Part shown: piece by piece, positions 25,245-34,401 of the stretch
How the letters are laid out: each line of letters opens with the position of its first letter
Position numbering within the stretch: position 1 is the stretch's first letter
NCBI RefSeq assembly: GCF_024519285.1
Contig: NZ_JAMZCY010000004.1
Coordinates: forward strand, 434,001 to 498,000
Length of the DNA: 64,000 bases
Reading direction: 5' to 3'
Source of the DNA: Cohnella sp. WQ 127256
GTDB lineage: Bacteria > Bacillota > Bacilli > Paenibacillales > Paenibacillaceae
Position numbers and translations under genes: made by a program
Notes under the pieces: model-generated
The model's input: only the letters and a program-made list of their open reading frames with translations
What the model was told of the DNA's origin: nothing
Databases searched by the model: none

Positions 25245-26867
25245 TTAATGTACTGTAGACTTTTCTAGTTTAACAGTATTTTGTTCTTCTGGCTCTGCTG
25301 ACTTCTTGTCACTGGCTGAGCGTAACGGAATTTCCTTCAAGAAGAAGGTGAGTACCAATCCTACAGCGACTAAAATTGCACCAAGGATGAAGACAGACGA
25401 TAAAGTATCACTTAATACAGAACGCAGCATATCAAGCATTTGAGTAAACAAAGGCTGTGCTTGTTCCGGCAGCTTCGCATGCATTTGTTCCAGCATAGGC
25501 TGATTCATCAGTGATCTAGGATCCATTAGTGTGGCTAATTGTGTAGCGACTTCTGGATCGGCTTTGGATAAGTCTACGCCTGATCCAGAGCTCATTGCGT
25601 CTTTCAAATTCCGTGTCATTGACGAGTTCATAACCGAACCAAATATCGCGATCCCTATCGTTCCTCCAAGGTTCCGGAACAGAGTTGCAGTTGCAGTTGC
25701 CACACCAAGCTGAGCAGGAGGCAAAGCATTTTGTACAGTCAAGGTAAATACGGACATACTAAGCCCAAGTCCGATACCAAACACAGTCATGCTCGCAACA
25801 GCCATCGCTACACTATTCATAACGGACATCATAACCATGCTGACAATCATGATGGCTACACCAATGAGTGCGTAGCGCTTGTATTTCCCTGACTTGGAAA
25901 TCCAACGGCCTACTAGCGTACTCAGAACGATCATCGTAATCGACATCGGGATATTAACAAATCCTGATTGTGTTGGCGTTAAGCCCTCCACACCTTGTAC
26001 GAAGAAGGGCAAATAAATCATTGCGCCCATCATCCCCGCGTTCATCAGAAAACCAACAGAATTGGAAATCGTAACGATACTGTTCTTAAATAAGGAAAGT
26101 GGCAATACGGGACTTTTAGCTTTTCTTTCGATAAAGATCAAAATAATAATTCCAACTACAGTAGCCGCAAAGAGACTCAATATTTCTGCTGAATCCCAAG
26201 CATATTTATTTCCAGCCCACGAGAAGCCTAACAGTAGAGTGACGATAGAGGCCGATAGAACGATAGAGCCCCAGTAATCGATCGACTCTGTGGAAGAGCG
26301 TGCCGTCTTCGGGAACATCCGCCAGATCATCACGAAAGCGACGATACCAAGCGGAAGGAAGGACCAGAATAACCATTTCCATGCCATGTGGTCAATCATA
26401 ACGCCACCTAATGTGGGTCCGAGGATACTAGAGAATCCAAAAATCGCCATCATAATACCCGTCCATTTGGCTCTTTCTCGCGGTTCGAACAAATCACCAA
26501 CGGCAGTAACCGTCGTTGACATGAGAACACCGGCTCCAACACCTTGGATCGCGCGGAAAATAATCATTTGGTAGATGTCTGTCGACAAGCCTGTTAAAAA
26601 GGAACCTATCATAAACACGACGATCCCACTGAGCAAGAACGGCTTCCGACCGTAAATGTCAGATAATTTCCCTACGAGCACGGTAGAAATCGTTGAACAA
26701 AGCATGAAAATAGTGATGACCCAGGAGTAATATTCCATGCCGCCAAGCATAGCAATAATCCGAGGCATCGCCGTGCTTACGAGCGTCTGGTTAATCGCTG
26801 CGAAGAACATTGCAGCCATAAGAGCAATCATAACTGTTACCTTTTGTTTCTGTGTTAAATGATTCAT
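25245..26867 (-). CDS. DHA2/EmrB-QacA-type multidrug MFS transporter
   Basis: Product of 540 aa with about 14 membrane segments. The N-terminal MFS motifs QTLVSTAMPRI, GKLSDIYGRKP (motif A) and RAIQGVGAGVLMS with ILGPTLGGVM (motif C of proton antiporters) are clear. A large loop before the last helix (about residues 420-490) is rich in Met/Gln. Such pumps export drugs using the proton gradient. The start at 26867 follows GGGTGG. Operon with the downstream marR gene; the promoter lies at 26909-26937. Confidence 0.92.
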   Translation of the reverse strand: MNHLTQKQKVTVMIALMAAMFFAAINQTLVSTAMPRIIAMLGGMEYYSWVITIFMLCSTISTVLVGKLSDIYGRKPFLLSGIVVFMIGSFLTGLSTDIYQMIIFRAIQGVGAGVLMSTTVTAVGDLFEPRERAKWTGIMMAIFGFSSILGPTLGGVMIDHMAWKWLFWSFLPLGIVAFVMIWRMFPKTARSSTESIDYWGSIVLSASIVTLLLGFSWAGNKYAWDSAEILSLFAATVVGIIILIFIERKAKSPVLPLSLFKNSIVTISNSVGFLMNAGMMGAMIYLPFFVQGVEGLTPTQSGFVNIPMSITMIVLSTLVGRWISKSGKYKRYALIGVAIMIVSMVMMSVMNSVAMAVASMTVFGIGLGLSMSVFTLTVQNALPPAQLGVATATATLFRNLGGTIGIAIFGSVMNSSMTRNLKDAMSSGSGVDLSKADPEVATQLATLMDPRSLMNQPMLEQMHAKLPEQAQPLFTQMLDMLRSVLSDTLSSVFILGAILVAVGLVLTFFLKEIPLRSASDKKSAEPEEQNTVKLEKSTVH

Positions 26868-26908
26868 TAAACCACCCACGTTTCTAATAATAATTTTGTC
26901 ATTAGAGT

Positions 26909-26937
26909 ATTAAACCACATAATAGGTAGGTTGGCAA
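26909..26937 (-). promoter_or_regulatory. Promoter of the emrB-marR operon
   Basis: TTGCCA (-35, 26932-26937), 17-bp spacer, TTTAAT (-10, 26909-26914) on the minus strand, 42 bp before the start codon. Confidence 0.65.
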
Positions 26938-26941
26938 CCTA
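26927..26941. promoter_or_regulatory. 15-bp odd palindrome TAGGTTG-C-CAACCTA, probable MarR operator
   Basis: Perfect 7-bp arms around one base. It covers the whole -35 hexamer of the emrB-marR promoter, so binding would occlude RNA polymerase. Size and symmetry fit a MarR dimer site. Confidence 0.6.
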
Positions 26942-27095
26942 TCTATATCTGGGTGATGTAATTTATGCAGAAATCTGATATTCGTGATTAATGTCATTTT
27001 CCATTTATAAAACGCTTACTTTTTTCCGACATAATATATTGGAGGATAAATCTGTATATTAGATTGCGCACTTTACACCATGAGAGGGAGACTGA

Positions 27096-29084
27096 ATGAT
27101 TTTGAAAACAAGACTTATGAATTTGTTTAGACGCAATTTCAAGACCAAGCTAGTGCTAACGTTTATTTTGATCTTAATCATTCCCTCTTTAGTTGTTGGG
27201 ACGCTAGCCTATAACCAGGCAAAGAAAGAAATTGAACGCCAAATCGTGAATATTGCAAAGGAGAATGTAGATCTAGTCAATTCGACCATCACTAATACAT
27301 TCGAACCCAAGTTAAAGGATGTGAATTATTTATCCGCTAGTATCAAAGCCTCAATGTATAACGGGGAAGATAGCCCCGAAGTCAGGAACGCTTTCGATCT
27401 GTATTTGGGTACACACCAAGAAGTCGCAAGTCTCATTGTTGTGACGGACACTAACCTCAACATACAAGCACCCCAACGAGAATTAAAGGCTGGCTATGAT
27501 CCCAAAACAAGTGACTGGTACAAAAGTGCCATCGCTAACAAAGGGAAAGCAATTATCACTGAGCCCTACGTTTCTAATATTACAGGTGGCATTATCCTGA
27601 CTGTTGCCCAGGTAACGGCAGACAATTCGGGTGTTGTCGCAGTGACGCTTAGTATTGATCAAATTAAAAAATCTACCGGATCGGTTAATATCGGCAAAGA
27701 AGGATACATAACTGTTCTAGATAAGAACAAAAAATTTGTCGTTCATCCTACGAATAGATCTGGAACAGTAGCCTCAGATGAATCCTTCACTCCGATGTAT
27801 GAAGGCGCTTCCGGTCAAATTAATTATCAAAGTCAAGGTACAGATAAAAGAATGTATTTCACTTCAAATGAACTACTAGGCTGGAAGGTTGCAGGCATAA
27901 TGGATGTCCAGGAGGTTGTTGATTCGACCAATCCGATCTTCCTTAATACCTTCCTGACCATCTTAATCTGCTTAGTCATCGGCGGATGTATCATTTTCTT
28001 CATCCTAAGATCTATATTGAAGCCTATTCGGCAACTGAAAGATCATGCCGTTGAAGTGAGTAACGGAAACCTAACGGCAAGTAGTCATGTAAAATCAAAC
28101 GATGAGATCGGAGAGCTTGGTCGTGCTTTCAATGATATGCAGCACAATCTCCGTTCCTTAATTCAAGATGTTGAAGCTAGTGCTGAACAGGTCACTTCTT
28201 CATCGAAGCAATTGACAGTAAGCTCTGAACAGACGAGTGCAGCAACGGAGCAGGTCGCCATCGCTGTTCAAGAGGTCGCAAGCAGCGCTGAAAAACAAAC
28301 AACGGGTATCGATCATAATGTACACGCCATGAATGAAATATCACTAGGTGTCGTTCGCATTGTCGACAGTGTGGCTGTATTATCGGACCTCTCCAGGCAT
28401 ACGACGATTCAAGCAGAAGAAGGCGGAGAGTCTATTCAACAGGTCGTCAACCAAATGAGCTCCATTCATGAATCCGTCGAAAAGTCGGATCGAATGATTA
28501 AGTCGCTATACGAGCGCTCGAAGGAAATCGGTTCGATATCGGACGTGATCAGTGGAATTGCTCGACAGACGAACATGCTAGCACTAAATGCGAACATTGA
28601 AGCTGCAAGAGCAGGTGAGCATGGCAAAGGATTTGCTGTCGTCGCTAATGAAGTTCGCAAATTGGCGGAGCAATCTCAAATATCCGCACAACAAATATCC
28701 GAATTAATTATTGAGATTCAAAAAGAAACAAAGGAATCCGTGGAGACGATGGTAAAAGTAACCTCGGACGTTGATAGCGGTCTGGAAATTTCGAATGATA
28801 CGATACATAAATTTGAGCAAATCTTAACTAGCATGAAGCAAACGACCCCTCATATCGATGAGGTTTCCGCCATTACGCAGCAAATTTCCGCTGGCGTTCA
28901 AGAAGTTACTTCTGTCGCCAACGAGCTTGCGATGATTGCCAAGGGCAATGCAGCAACTTCGGAGGAAGTCGCAGCTTCAACAGAAGAGCAGCTAGCCTCC
29001 ATGCAAGAAATATCCTCTTCCGCACAATCTTTATCTGCATTGTCAGTAGAGCTTAGGAATGTAATCAACAAATTCAAATACTAA
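27096..29084 (+). CDS. Methyl-accepting chemotaxis protein with dCache sensor
   Basis: Product of 662 aa. TM1 at about 20-40, an extracellular double-Cache domain (about 45-275; [33 protein letters not shown] and [16 protein letters not shown] are typical), TM2 at about 288-308, HAMP, then the signalling coiled coil with tip [35 protein letters not shown]. dCache chemoreceptors often bind amino acids or amines. GAGGGAG precedes the ATG. A TAAA...TCCGACAT pattern upstream resembles a sigma-D motility promoter but its spacer is one base short. A terminator follows. Confidence 0.93.
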   Translation: MILKTRLMNLFRRNFKTKLVLTFILILIIPSLVVGTLAYNQAKKEIERQIVNIAKENVDLVNSTITNTFEPKLKDVNYLSASIKASMYNGEDSPEVRNAFDLYLGTHQEVASLIVVTDTNLNIQAPQRELKAGYDPKTSDWYKSAIANKGKAIITEPYVSNITGGIILTVAQVTADNSGVVAVTLSIDQIKKSTGSVNIGKEGYITVLDKNKKFVVHPTNRSGTVASDESFTPMYEGASGQINYQSQGTDKRMYFTSNELLGWKVAGIMDVQEVVDSTNPIFLNTFLTILICLVIGGCIIFFILRSILKPIRQLKDHAVEVSNGNLTASSHVKSNDEIGELGRAFNDMQHNLRSLIQDVEASAEQVTSSSKQLTVSSEQTSAATEQVAIAVQEVASSAEKQTTGIDHNVHAMNEISLGVVRIVDSVAVLSDLSRHTTIQAEEGGESIQQVVNQMSSIHESVEKSDRMIKSLYERSKEIGSISDVISGIARQTNMLALNANIEAARAGEHGKGFAVVANEVRKLAEQSQISAQQISELIIEIQKETKESVETMVKVTSDVDSGLEISNDTIHKFEQILTSMKQTTPHIDEVSAITQQISAGVQEVTSVANELAMIAKGNAATSEEVAASTEEQLASMQEISSSAQSLSALSVELRNVINKFKY

Positions 29085-29100
29085 TCGTTTGTTGTTGAAC

Positions 29101-29150
29101 GAGCCGCTCGGTCATGGACTTCAGGAAGTCCTAGCTGAGTGGCTTCTTTT
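29101..29150 (+). terminator. Intrinsic terminator after the dCache chemoreceptor
   Basis: GAGCCGCTCGG and CTGAGTGGCTTC form an interrupted stem with an inner GGACTTC/GGAAGTCC element, followed by TTTTATTTT. Confidence 0.65.
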
Positions 29151-29236
29151 ATTTTGCTATAGGGTTGACTAAATTCAAAAAGTATATTATCTTTAATTTA
29201 AGATATTTCAATTCGAGATATAAGGAGTGTATAGAA

Positions 29237-30121
29237 ATGACAAAGACTTATCGAACAATCGAGGGAACTTACCAAGGTGCACCTTTTCATATGGTAGGCG
29301 ATGGTTTTCGCGTATCCAACTACTTTCCATCTGGCACGAATTTCGGACAGCGATTCAGCCCGTTTATCTTATTAGATTATAATTCTCCATTTGACTTCCC
29401 ACCTAGCAACGAGATGAGAGGTGTCGGTGCGCATCCTCATAGAGGCTTTGAAACAGTGTCCATCGCCTATGAGGGATATGTGGAGCACCATGACAACCAC
29501 GGTAATCACGGAATAATCGGGCCTGGGGACGTTCAATGGATGACAGCTGGCTCGGGACTTCTGCATAAGGAATATCACGAGAAGGAATTCGCTAAACGTG
29601 GTGGAACCTTTCATTTTATTCAACTATGGGTCAACCTTCCGCGTGCGAACAAAATGCATGCTCCAAGATATCAAGAATTGTTGAAGAAGAATATGGGGAC
29701 AGCAGAGCTTCCTGATAACGGCGGATCCGTACGCGTCATTGCCGGTGACTACAACGGCACACGTGGGCCAGCTGAAACCTTCTCACCTGTCCATCTGTTT
29801 GATATTTCTTTCAAAGCACAAGGAAAAGCACAATTCGAGCTCCCTTCTTCCTACAATACGGCGGCACTGGTGCTAAGAGGAAGTGCAACCATTAACGAAA
29901 CAACCGAAGCCAAAGAAGGTAGCTTTGTTCTATTTGACAATACAGAAGGAGAAATCCTCATTGAAGGTCACTCCGATGATACACTCGTCATCATTCTGAG
30001 TGGTGAGCCGATTAACGAGCCTATGTATCAGCATGGACCTTTCGTTATGAACAGCAAGGAAGAGATTATGGAAGCCTTTAAGGATTTCCAAGCTGGCAAG
30101 ATGGGAAATGCTAATTTCTAA
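29237..30121 (+). CDS. Pirin-family protein
   Basis: Product of 294 aa, double cupin fold. The metal ligands of pirin are present: H66 and H68 (GAHPHRGFETV), H110 and E112 (GSGLLHKEYH). Some bacterial pirins have quercetinase activity; others act as redox-sensitive partners. The ATG at 29237 is preceded by AAGGAG at 9 nt. It is monocistronic, with a strong terminator after it. Confidence 0.92.
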   Translation: MTKTYRTIEGTYQGAPFHMVGDGFRVSNYFPSGTNFGQRFSPFILLDYNSPFDFPPSNEMRGVGAHPHRGFETVSIAYEGYVEHHDNHGNHGIIGPGDVQWMTAGSGLLHKEYHEKEFAKRGGTFHFIQLWVNLPRANKMHAPRYQELLKKNMGTAELPDNGGSVRVIAGDYNGTRGPAETFSPVHLFDISFKAQGKAQFELPSSYNTAALVLRGSATINETTEAKEGSFVLFDNTEGEILIEGHSDDTLVIILSGEPINEPMYQHGPFVMNSKEEIMEAFKDFQAGKMGNANF

Positions 30122-30158
30122 TGCGCTACAGTGACGAAATTTATGCAAGTTAGTACAA

Positions 30159-30184
30159 CAAAAGGCCGCTATCGCGGCCTTTTG
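30159..30184. terminator. Bidirectional terminator between pirin and pbuX
   Basis: CAAAAGGCCGC (30159-30169) pairs perfectly with GCGGCCTTTTG (30174-30184) around TATC. T-rich on both strands, between convergent genes. Confidence 0.85.
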
Positions 30185-30229
30185 TTTGTATTCTGGGTAC
30201 TCTGTAAAGCAGTAGCTTCCTTATCAGAA

Positions 30230-31522
30230 CTATGAGTTCTTCTTTAGCGCAACAAGTGGTTCCTCGTAAGACTTCGATAACAATAGATTTAACAAAATGG
30301 CGGTTACCGAACCGGTCACAATTCCATTTTGCAGCAGCATTTTCGCGAAATCTGGCAGTTGATCGAACATTTCTGGAAGTGTAGCCGATCCTAGGCCAAC
30401 AGCGATACTACAGGCAGCTATGAGTAGGTTAGCTTCCTTGCGTAGATCGACCTCCGATAAGATCGAGATGCCAGAAGCCGCAACAGATCCGAACATCACA
30501 ATCATTGCACCACCAAGCACAGCATGAGGGATAACCGTTGTTAAAGCTGCCAGCTTAGGCAGTAAGCCTAGAACAACCATAATCCCACCCGCAGCGAAAA
30601 TAACATCCCTTGTTTTAACGCGAGTTAGTGAGATTAAGCCGACATTCTGGGAGAATGCGGTATAGGGGAATGCATTGAATACGCCACCCAGCATAACTGC
30701 AAGACCCTCGGATCGTAAGCCGTTTACAATTTGCTTCGACTCGATCTTAACATCTGTCGCCTTCCCGACTGCAAAATAAACACCTGTAGACTCCACCATA
30801 CTCACAATACTGACTATAATCATCGTGAAGACTGCAGTCACGTTTAGCTGAGGCGTACCAAAGTAGAAAGGCTGTGCAACGCTTACCCAAGAGGCATCCG
30901 CAACAGCTGAGAAGTGAACGATCCCCATAGCGTATCCCACGATCGTCCCGACAACCAACCCTACAAGTACAGATATCGCACGTAAAAATCCAGTCGCAAA
31001 ACGGTTAACTACCAGAATGACGATAAGAGTAGCAAGTGCGAGCACTAGGTTGCGTGGCATACCAAAGTCAGCACTCCCTTGACCCCCTGCTACATTATTC
31101 ATTGCGACAGGGATGAGGGAAAGCCCAATAATCGTCACAACAGAACCGGTAACAATCGTCGGGAAGAACTTTAACATTTTTCCGTACAGAGGTGCAGCCA
31201 GAACTACGAATAGCCCTGACACGATAATAGCTCCGTATGCCGTTGCTAAATTCGATGTCGAGGCAATCGCAATAATAGGACCAACCGCTGTAAAGGTACA
31301 GCCCAAGATGACGGGCAATCTGCTTCCGAAGTATTTGGTTCCCATAACTTGAAGAATCGTTGCAATCCCACAAGTAAATAAATCAGCTGCGATCAAATAG
31401 GCCATCTGAGTTGCGTTCAGCTTAAGCGCTGCACCCACAATGAGCGGTACGATCACTGCACCTGCATACATCGCCATGACGTGCTGAAAGCCTAAGGTTA
31501 TTACTCTCTGTTTGCTTAACAT
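30230..31522 (-). CDS. pbuX: Xanthine permease
   Basis: Product of 430 aa with about 12-14 membrane segments, NCS2 nucleobase:cation symporter family. Family signatures: QHVMAMYAGAVIVPLIVG at the N-terminus, VGFSGLI-type GLSLIPVAM, the NCS2 motif VESTGVYFAVGKAT, and FGSVAASGISIL. It lies 33 bp downstream of xpt on the same strand, reproducing the xpt-pbuX operon of B. subtilis, which imports and salvages xanthine. Regulation is by the shared xpt leader. Confidence 0.93.
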   Translation of the reverse strand: MLSKQRVITLGFQHVMAMYAGAVIVPLIVGAALKLNATQMAYLIAADLFTCGIATILQVMGTKYFGSRLPVILGCTFTAVGPIIAIASTSNLATAYGAIIVSGLFVVLAAPLYGKMLKFFPTIVTGSVVTIIGLSLIPVAMNNVAGGQGSADFGMPRNLVLALATLIVILVVNRFATGFLRAISVLVGLVVGTIVGYAMGIVHFSAVADASWVSVAQPFYFGTPQLNVTAVFTMIIVSIVSMVESTGVYFAVGKATDVKIESKQIVNGLRSEGLAVMLGGVFNAFPYTAFSQNVGLISLTRVKTRDVIFAAGGIMVVLGLLPKLAALTTVIPHAVLGGAMIVMFGSVAASGISILSEVDLRKEANLLIAACSIAVGLGSATLPEMFDQLPDFAKMLLQNGIVTGSVTAILLNLLLSKSYEEPLVALKKNS

Positions 31523-31555
31523 TCCTATGCATTCCCCTTGGCCTGTTGGATTGAA

Positions 31556-32131
31556 CTATTCTTCTACAAAGTGAATCTCGCCTGGCGACATGGAGGAAAT
31601 CCTAGCCAAGGAATGAACCTTAACCCCCTTATCCTCTAGCAAGCCGCGACCTTCTTGGAAGCTTTTTTCAATCACACAGCCCACGCCTACTAGCTCCGCT
31701 CCGGATTCCTTGACGATATCAACCAGCCCCACCAACGCAGCCCCAGTAGCGAGAAAATCGTCCACAATAAGTACTTTATCGTTCGGACCTAAGTATTTCT
31801 GGGAAATACTCACTTGGTAGGTCTCTTGTCGGGTAAAAGAATGTACGGGCGCCGAATAGACTTGCTCGGACAGCGTGATCGCCTTTTTCTTCTTGGCATA
31901 AATAAAGGGAACATTGAGCGCAATCCCCGTTGCCATCGCAAATTGAATGCCGCTAGCCTCGATTGTAAGCACTTTGGTAATCGGCTGATCTACAAATATC
32001 CGCCCAAACTCTCGTCCGATTTCCAACGCCAGCTGAGTATCCACTTGATGATTTAAGAATGAATCCACTTTTAATACCGTATGAGACAGAATTAACCCCT
32101 CTTGGCGTATGCGATCTTCCAATACTTTCAT
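31556..32131 (-). CDS. xpt: Xanthine phosphoribosyltransferase
   Basis: Product of 191 aa, aligning end to end with B. subtilis Xpt. It converts xanthine and PRPP to XMP. The PRPP loop VLIVDDFLATGAA (120-132), KVDSFLNHQVD and KKKKAITLSE are conserved. First gene of the xpt-pbuX operon. A terminator hairpin lies in the 5' leader 29-80 bp upstream, implying regulation by premature termination, although the usual purine aptamer core is not seen. Confidence 0.94.
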   Translation of the reverse strand: MKVLEDRIRQEGLILSHTVLKVDSFLNHQVDTQLALEIGREFGRIFVDQPITKVLTIEASGIQFAMATGIALNVPFIYAKKKKAITLSEQVYSAPVHSFTRQETYQVSISQKYLGPNDKVLIVDDFLATGAALVGLVDIVKESGAELVGVGCVIEKSFQEGRGLLEDKGVKVHSLARISSMSPGEIHFVEE

Positions 32132-32159
32132 TTCTCTCTGTCGCTCCCTCTCTGCATTA

Positions 32160-32209
32160 GAAAAGGGACAAACTGCTTGAGCTTTTTTCTCTCAAGTGAA
32201 GCTTGTCCC
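32160..32209 (-). terminator. Leader terminator (attenuator) of xpt-pbuX
   Basis: On the minus strand GGGACAAGCTT...TTGAG pairs with CTCAAGCAGTTTGTCCC and is followed by TTTT. It lies 29 bp upstream of the xpt ATG and downstream of any plausible promoter, so it should control read-through. Confidence 0.75.
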
Positions 32210-32282
32210 GTCGGGGTTCAATCCCTTATACCTTGTAATATTACACACCCCTCCCAGTCGTTTCAAGAGGTAATTATTATGC
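32210..32282 (-). promoter_or_regulatory. Structured xpt leader of unrecognised class
   Basis: Upstream of the terminator, the minus strand contains GGGGT and ACCCC arms enclosing a TGTAATATTACA mini-hairpin, and an outer ACCTC/GAGGGGT pairing. The CCCCGACGGGACAAG stretch overlaps the 5' arm of the terminator, so aptamer and terminator folds could be exclusive. The conserved bases of purine riboswitches (TATAAT...TATGG, TTTCTACC, GACTA) are missing. The rest of the 370-bp gap up to 32502 shows only a 12-bp palindrome GAATATATATTC and weak half-matches to a PurR box. Confidence 0.4.
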
Positions 32283-32502
32283 ACTTATTCCCACACTTTG
32301 TATTCCGAATGTTACTTGGCTTAGTGTCCATGTCAGTCACCGCTTCTTCGGAAGGATTTGGAAACAGGGTCGCGAATATATATTCAAGCAGACTGTCGAA
32401 TAATGTCGGATTTCAACTGCTGTAGACTACTGAAAGGATTAAAGAGTGCTAGCTAACATCACATCCAAACTCACACAACCAACATCAGAGGAGAATTAAT
32501 CA

Positions 32503-33816
32503 GTGAAAAAAATCATTGCATCATTCATGGCCATTATCATGCTACTCACTTTTGCCGTTCCTGCCCTAGCAGCAGATAAGACCAAGCTAGTTGTTAATGG
32601 GAAAACAGTGTCTGGAGTAGAATTCAAAACGATCAAAGGGATCATTTATATTCCACTTAAAAATACGAAAACCATTTTCGGGGTATCCTCCTCATTTCAT
32701 AAAGAGAGCAACACAGTCGTTGTAGGTACTGGAATTGACGTTGCCAAAAAGCAAAAGCGTGCGACTACGACCCGCCTTATTGTAAATGGAAAGATCACTA
32801 CAGGGGTTAATATCTCTACCCTTAACAATACTCCCTATGTTCCATTGTTGAAATTAGCACCTACCTTAAGCGCTACAGCGAGCTGGAAGGATCAAACAAA
32901 GACGGTGACCATCACGTTAAAATCCTCCACTTCTTCCACAGCCGGTACAGTTGGACTGGAGAGCATGAAGATCGCTCTTAGCAAGTACGGTAAAGGTGTT
33001 TCATTAACAAGCGCAAGCTCCAAAATAATTACCCAGTATCAAAATCAGTTTTTCTCTAAAAGCCGCACACCACTTTCCCTCGATAAAATAGCAAAGGCTG
33101 TCGCTCAAGGGGAAATTGCCAAAGATGTGACCAAGTTCCAAAGCAGCATTGTGAATCTAACCTTTGTTGATATTGATCAGATTACGGAAACAAAGCTAAG
33201 TAACGGACAAACAGTCACGCATGCGATTGGACATACAGGTGGAAAATACAATGAAATGACGGAATCATGGGTAGATAGCACCTATTATCAGATCTTTTAC
33301 CTGGGCTCCACTAAAATATTCAAAGGCTCCGGCACGACCGTTAATGGTGTTCCCATTGGTAAAAGTACAATTGACTTGGTGAGCAATGTTGGCGTTGAGT
33401 ATACTGCACCTATGTATGTTGTTGTTGCAGGTAACTTCCTTAACAGCATCGATGAATATGATATTCGTAAGGAAGCATCAGACAACAACACCGGTCCAAT
33501 CCTCTTCCCGGATGAGCTTAGCGATGCACAGAAAGCGCTAGAGAAGCTATCTGTCACAATGTCAGATGGGAAATTGAAAATCCTTGATGAGTGGGGCGTT
33601 GATCTTAAAATTAAGAGCATTCAAGTCATGGACTATGAGTACGCAATAAGCTCACCGATTAGCCTCCCGAATAAATATGAAGGTGGTTTATCGATCGAAC
33701 TAGATTCTCTGAAAAACAGCAATGGTGAATCATTTGCTCCAGTAAATGGGGTAGTCTACTTCATTAAAATCGTAACAGACGCAGGAGAAGTAATTAGATC
33801 TGAGTCCCTGTCTTAA
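32503..33816 (+). CDS. Secreted protein with copper-amine-oxidase-N (stalk) domains
   Basis: Product of 437 aa from a GTG start (GAGGAG upstream). A Sec signal peptide (MKKIIASFMAIIMLLTFAVPALAA) is followed by two repeats of the Cu_amine_oxidN1/stalk type (about residues 25-80, KLVVNGKTVSGVEFKTIKGIIYIPLK; and 86-145, RLIVNGKITTGVNISTLNNTPYVPLL). The remaining 290 residues are unrecognised and seem globular and beta-rich. No membrane anchor or SLH domain is visible. This class is abundant in Paenibacillus and is thought to attach to the envelope. Monocistronic. Confidence 0.75.
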   Translation: MKKIIASFMAIIMLLTFAVPALAADKTKLVVNGKTVSGVEFKTIKGIIYIPLKNTKTIFGVSSSFHKESNTVVVGTGIDVAKKQKRATTTRLIVNGKITTGVNISTLNNTPYVPLLKLAPTLSATASWKDQTKTVTITLKSSTSSTAGTVGLESMKIALSKYGKGVSLTSASSKIITQYQNQFFSKSRTPLSLDKIAKAVAQGEIAKDVTKFQSSIVNLTFVDIDQITETKLSNGQTVTHAIGHTGGKYNEMTESWVDSTYYQIFYLGSTKIFKGSGTTVNGVPIGKSTIDLVSNVGVEYTAPMYVVVAGNFLNSIDEYDIRKEASDNNTGPILFPDELSDAQKALEKLSVTMSDGKLKILDEWGVDLKIKSIQVMDYEYAISSPISLPNKYEGGLSIELDSLKNSNGESFAPVNGVVYFIKIVTDAGEVIRSESLS

Positions 33817-33873
33817 CCGCTAAACAATATTACGACTGATGCCAATCCTTCCAGCGGCTCACGATCACTCTAC

Positions 33874-33919
33874 AAAAAGCAAAAAACACAGCCCCATTGG
33901 ACTGTGTTTTTTGCTTTTT
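33874..33919. terminator. Long bidirectional terminator
   Basis: AAAAAGCAAAAAACACAG (33874-33891) pairs perfectly with CTGTGTTTTTTGCTTTTT (33902-33919), 18 bp, loop of 10 nt, between convergent genes. Confidence 0.85.
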
Positions 33920-33933
33920 ATTCATCCATTCAT

Positions 33934-34290
33934 TTACCGAAACATGACTTTATCTACATTATATTTGGCCTTGAGCTCATTAATAATGTACGTTTCATAG
34001 ATTTCTCTATGTACCGGGTCTTCAACAATACATACCTCGATCTTCGTGACTTCGTCTCTATGCTGCTTGATATCCGATACTGAGTCCTCAAAATGCTTCT
34101 TAATTCTTGGTCTTAGCTTCCTTGCCTTGCCAACGAACAATAATTCATTCTTAGAGTTGTAAAACATAAAGATTCCGCCCACTTCCCGCGAAATCAGGTG
34201 GAACTCAGTAAATCCGTAAATGTTACTTTCCTTAGGATCTAGCTGCTTAGTAATCGAAACATCCGGCGTCGGAATGGTTATGTTTATCAC
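33934..34290 (-). CDS. GIY-YIG nuclease-family protein
   Basis: Product of 118 aa from a GTG start. A minimal GIY-YIG domain: GGIFMFYNSKNELLFVGKARKLRPRIKKHF covers the GIY (here GIF) and YIG (here FVG) motifs with the conserved Arg, and a Glu downstream (HREIYETYIINELKAKYN) matches the catalytic acid. It resembles UvrC-type N-terminal domains as a stand-alone gene. Substitutions in both signature tripeptides leave activity uncertain. Not linked to a homing intron or repair operon. Confidence 0.78.
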   Translation of the reverse strand: MINITIPTPDVSITKQLDPKESNIYGFTEFHLISREVGGIFMFYNSKNELLFVGKARKLRPRIKKHFEDSVSDIKQHRDEVTKIEVCIVEDPVHREIYETYIINELKAKYNVDKVMFR

Positions 34291-34401
34291 GAAAGCTCAC
34301 TTCCTCATCTCTATTGGTGTAAATATTATCACAAAACCCAATGTGATACCATTACCTCCAATAGATCAAGCTCCTGTTGCTCAGCCCACAATGTAATCAG
34401 T

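Noticed and set aside
27018..27050. Sigma-D promoter for the dCache chemoreceptor
   Set aside because: The -10 matches 6 of 8 bases, but the spacer is about 13 rather than 14-16 bp, so it is noted only as a possibility.
32132..32502. Standard guanine riboswitch or PurR box upstream of xpt
   Set aside because: The aptamer core bases are missing, and the best PurR-box-like matches (AAATCCGACATTA, ACATTCGGAAT) are imperfect and badly spaced.
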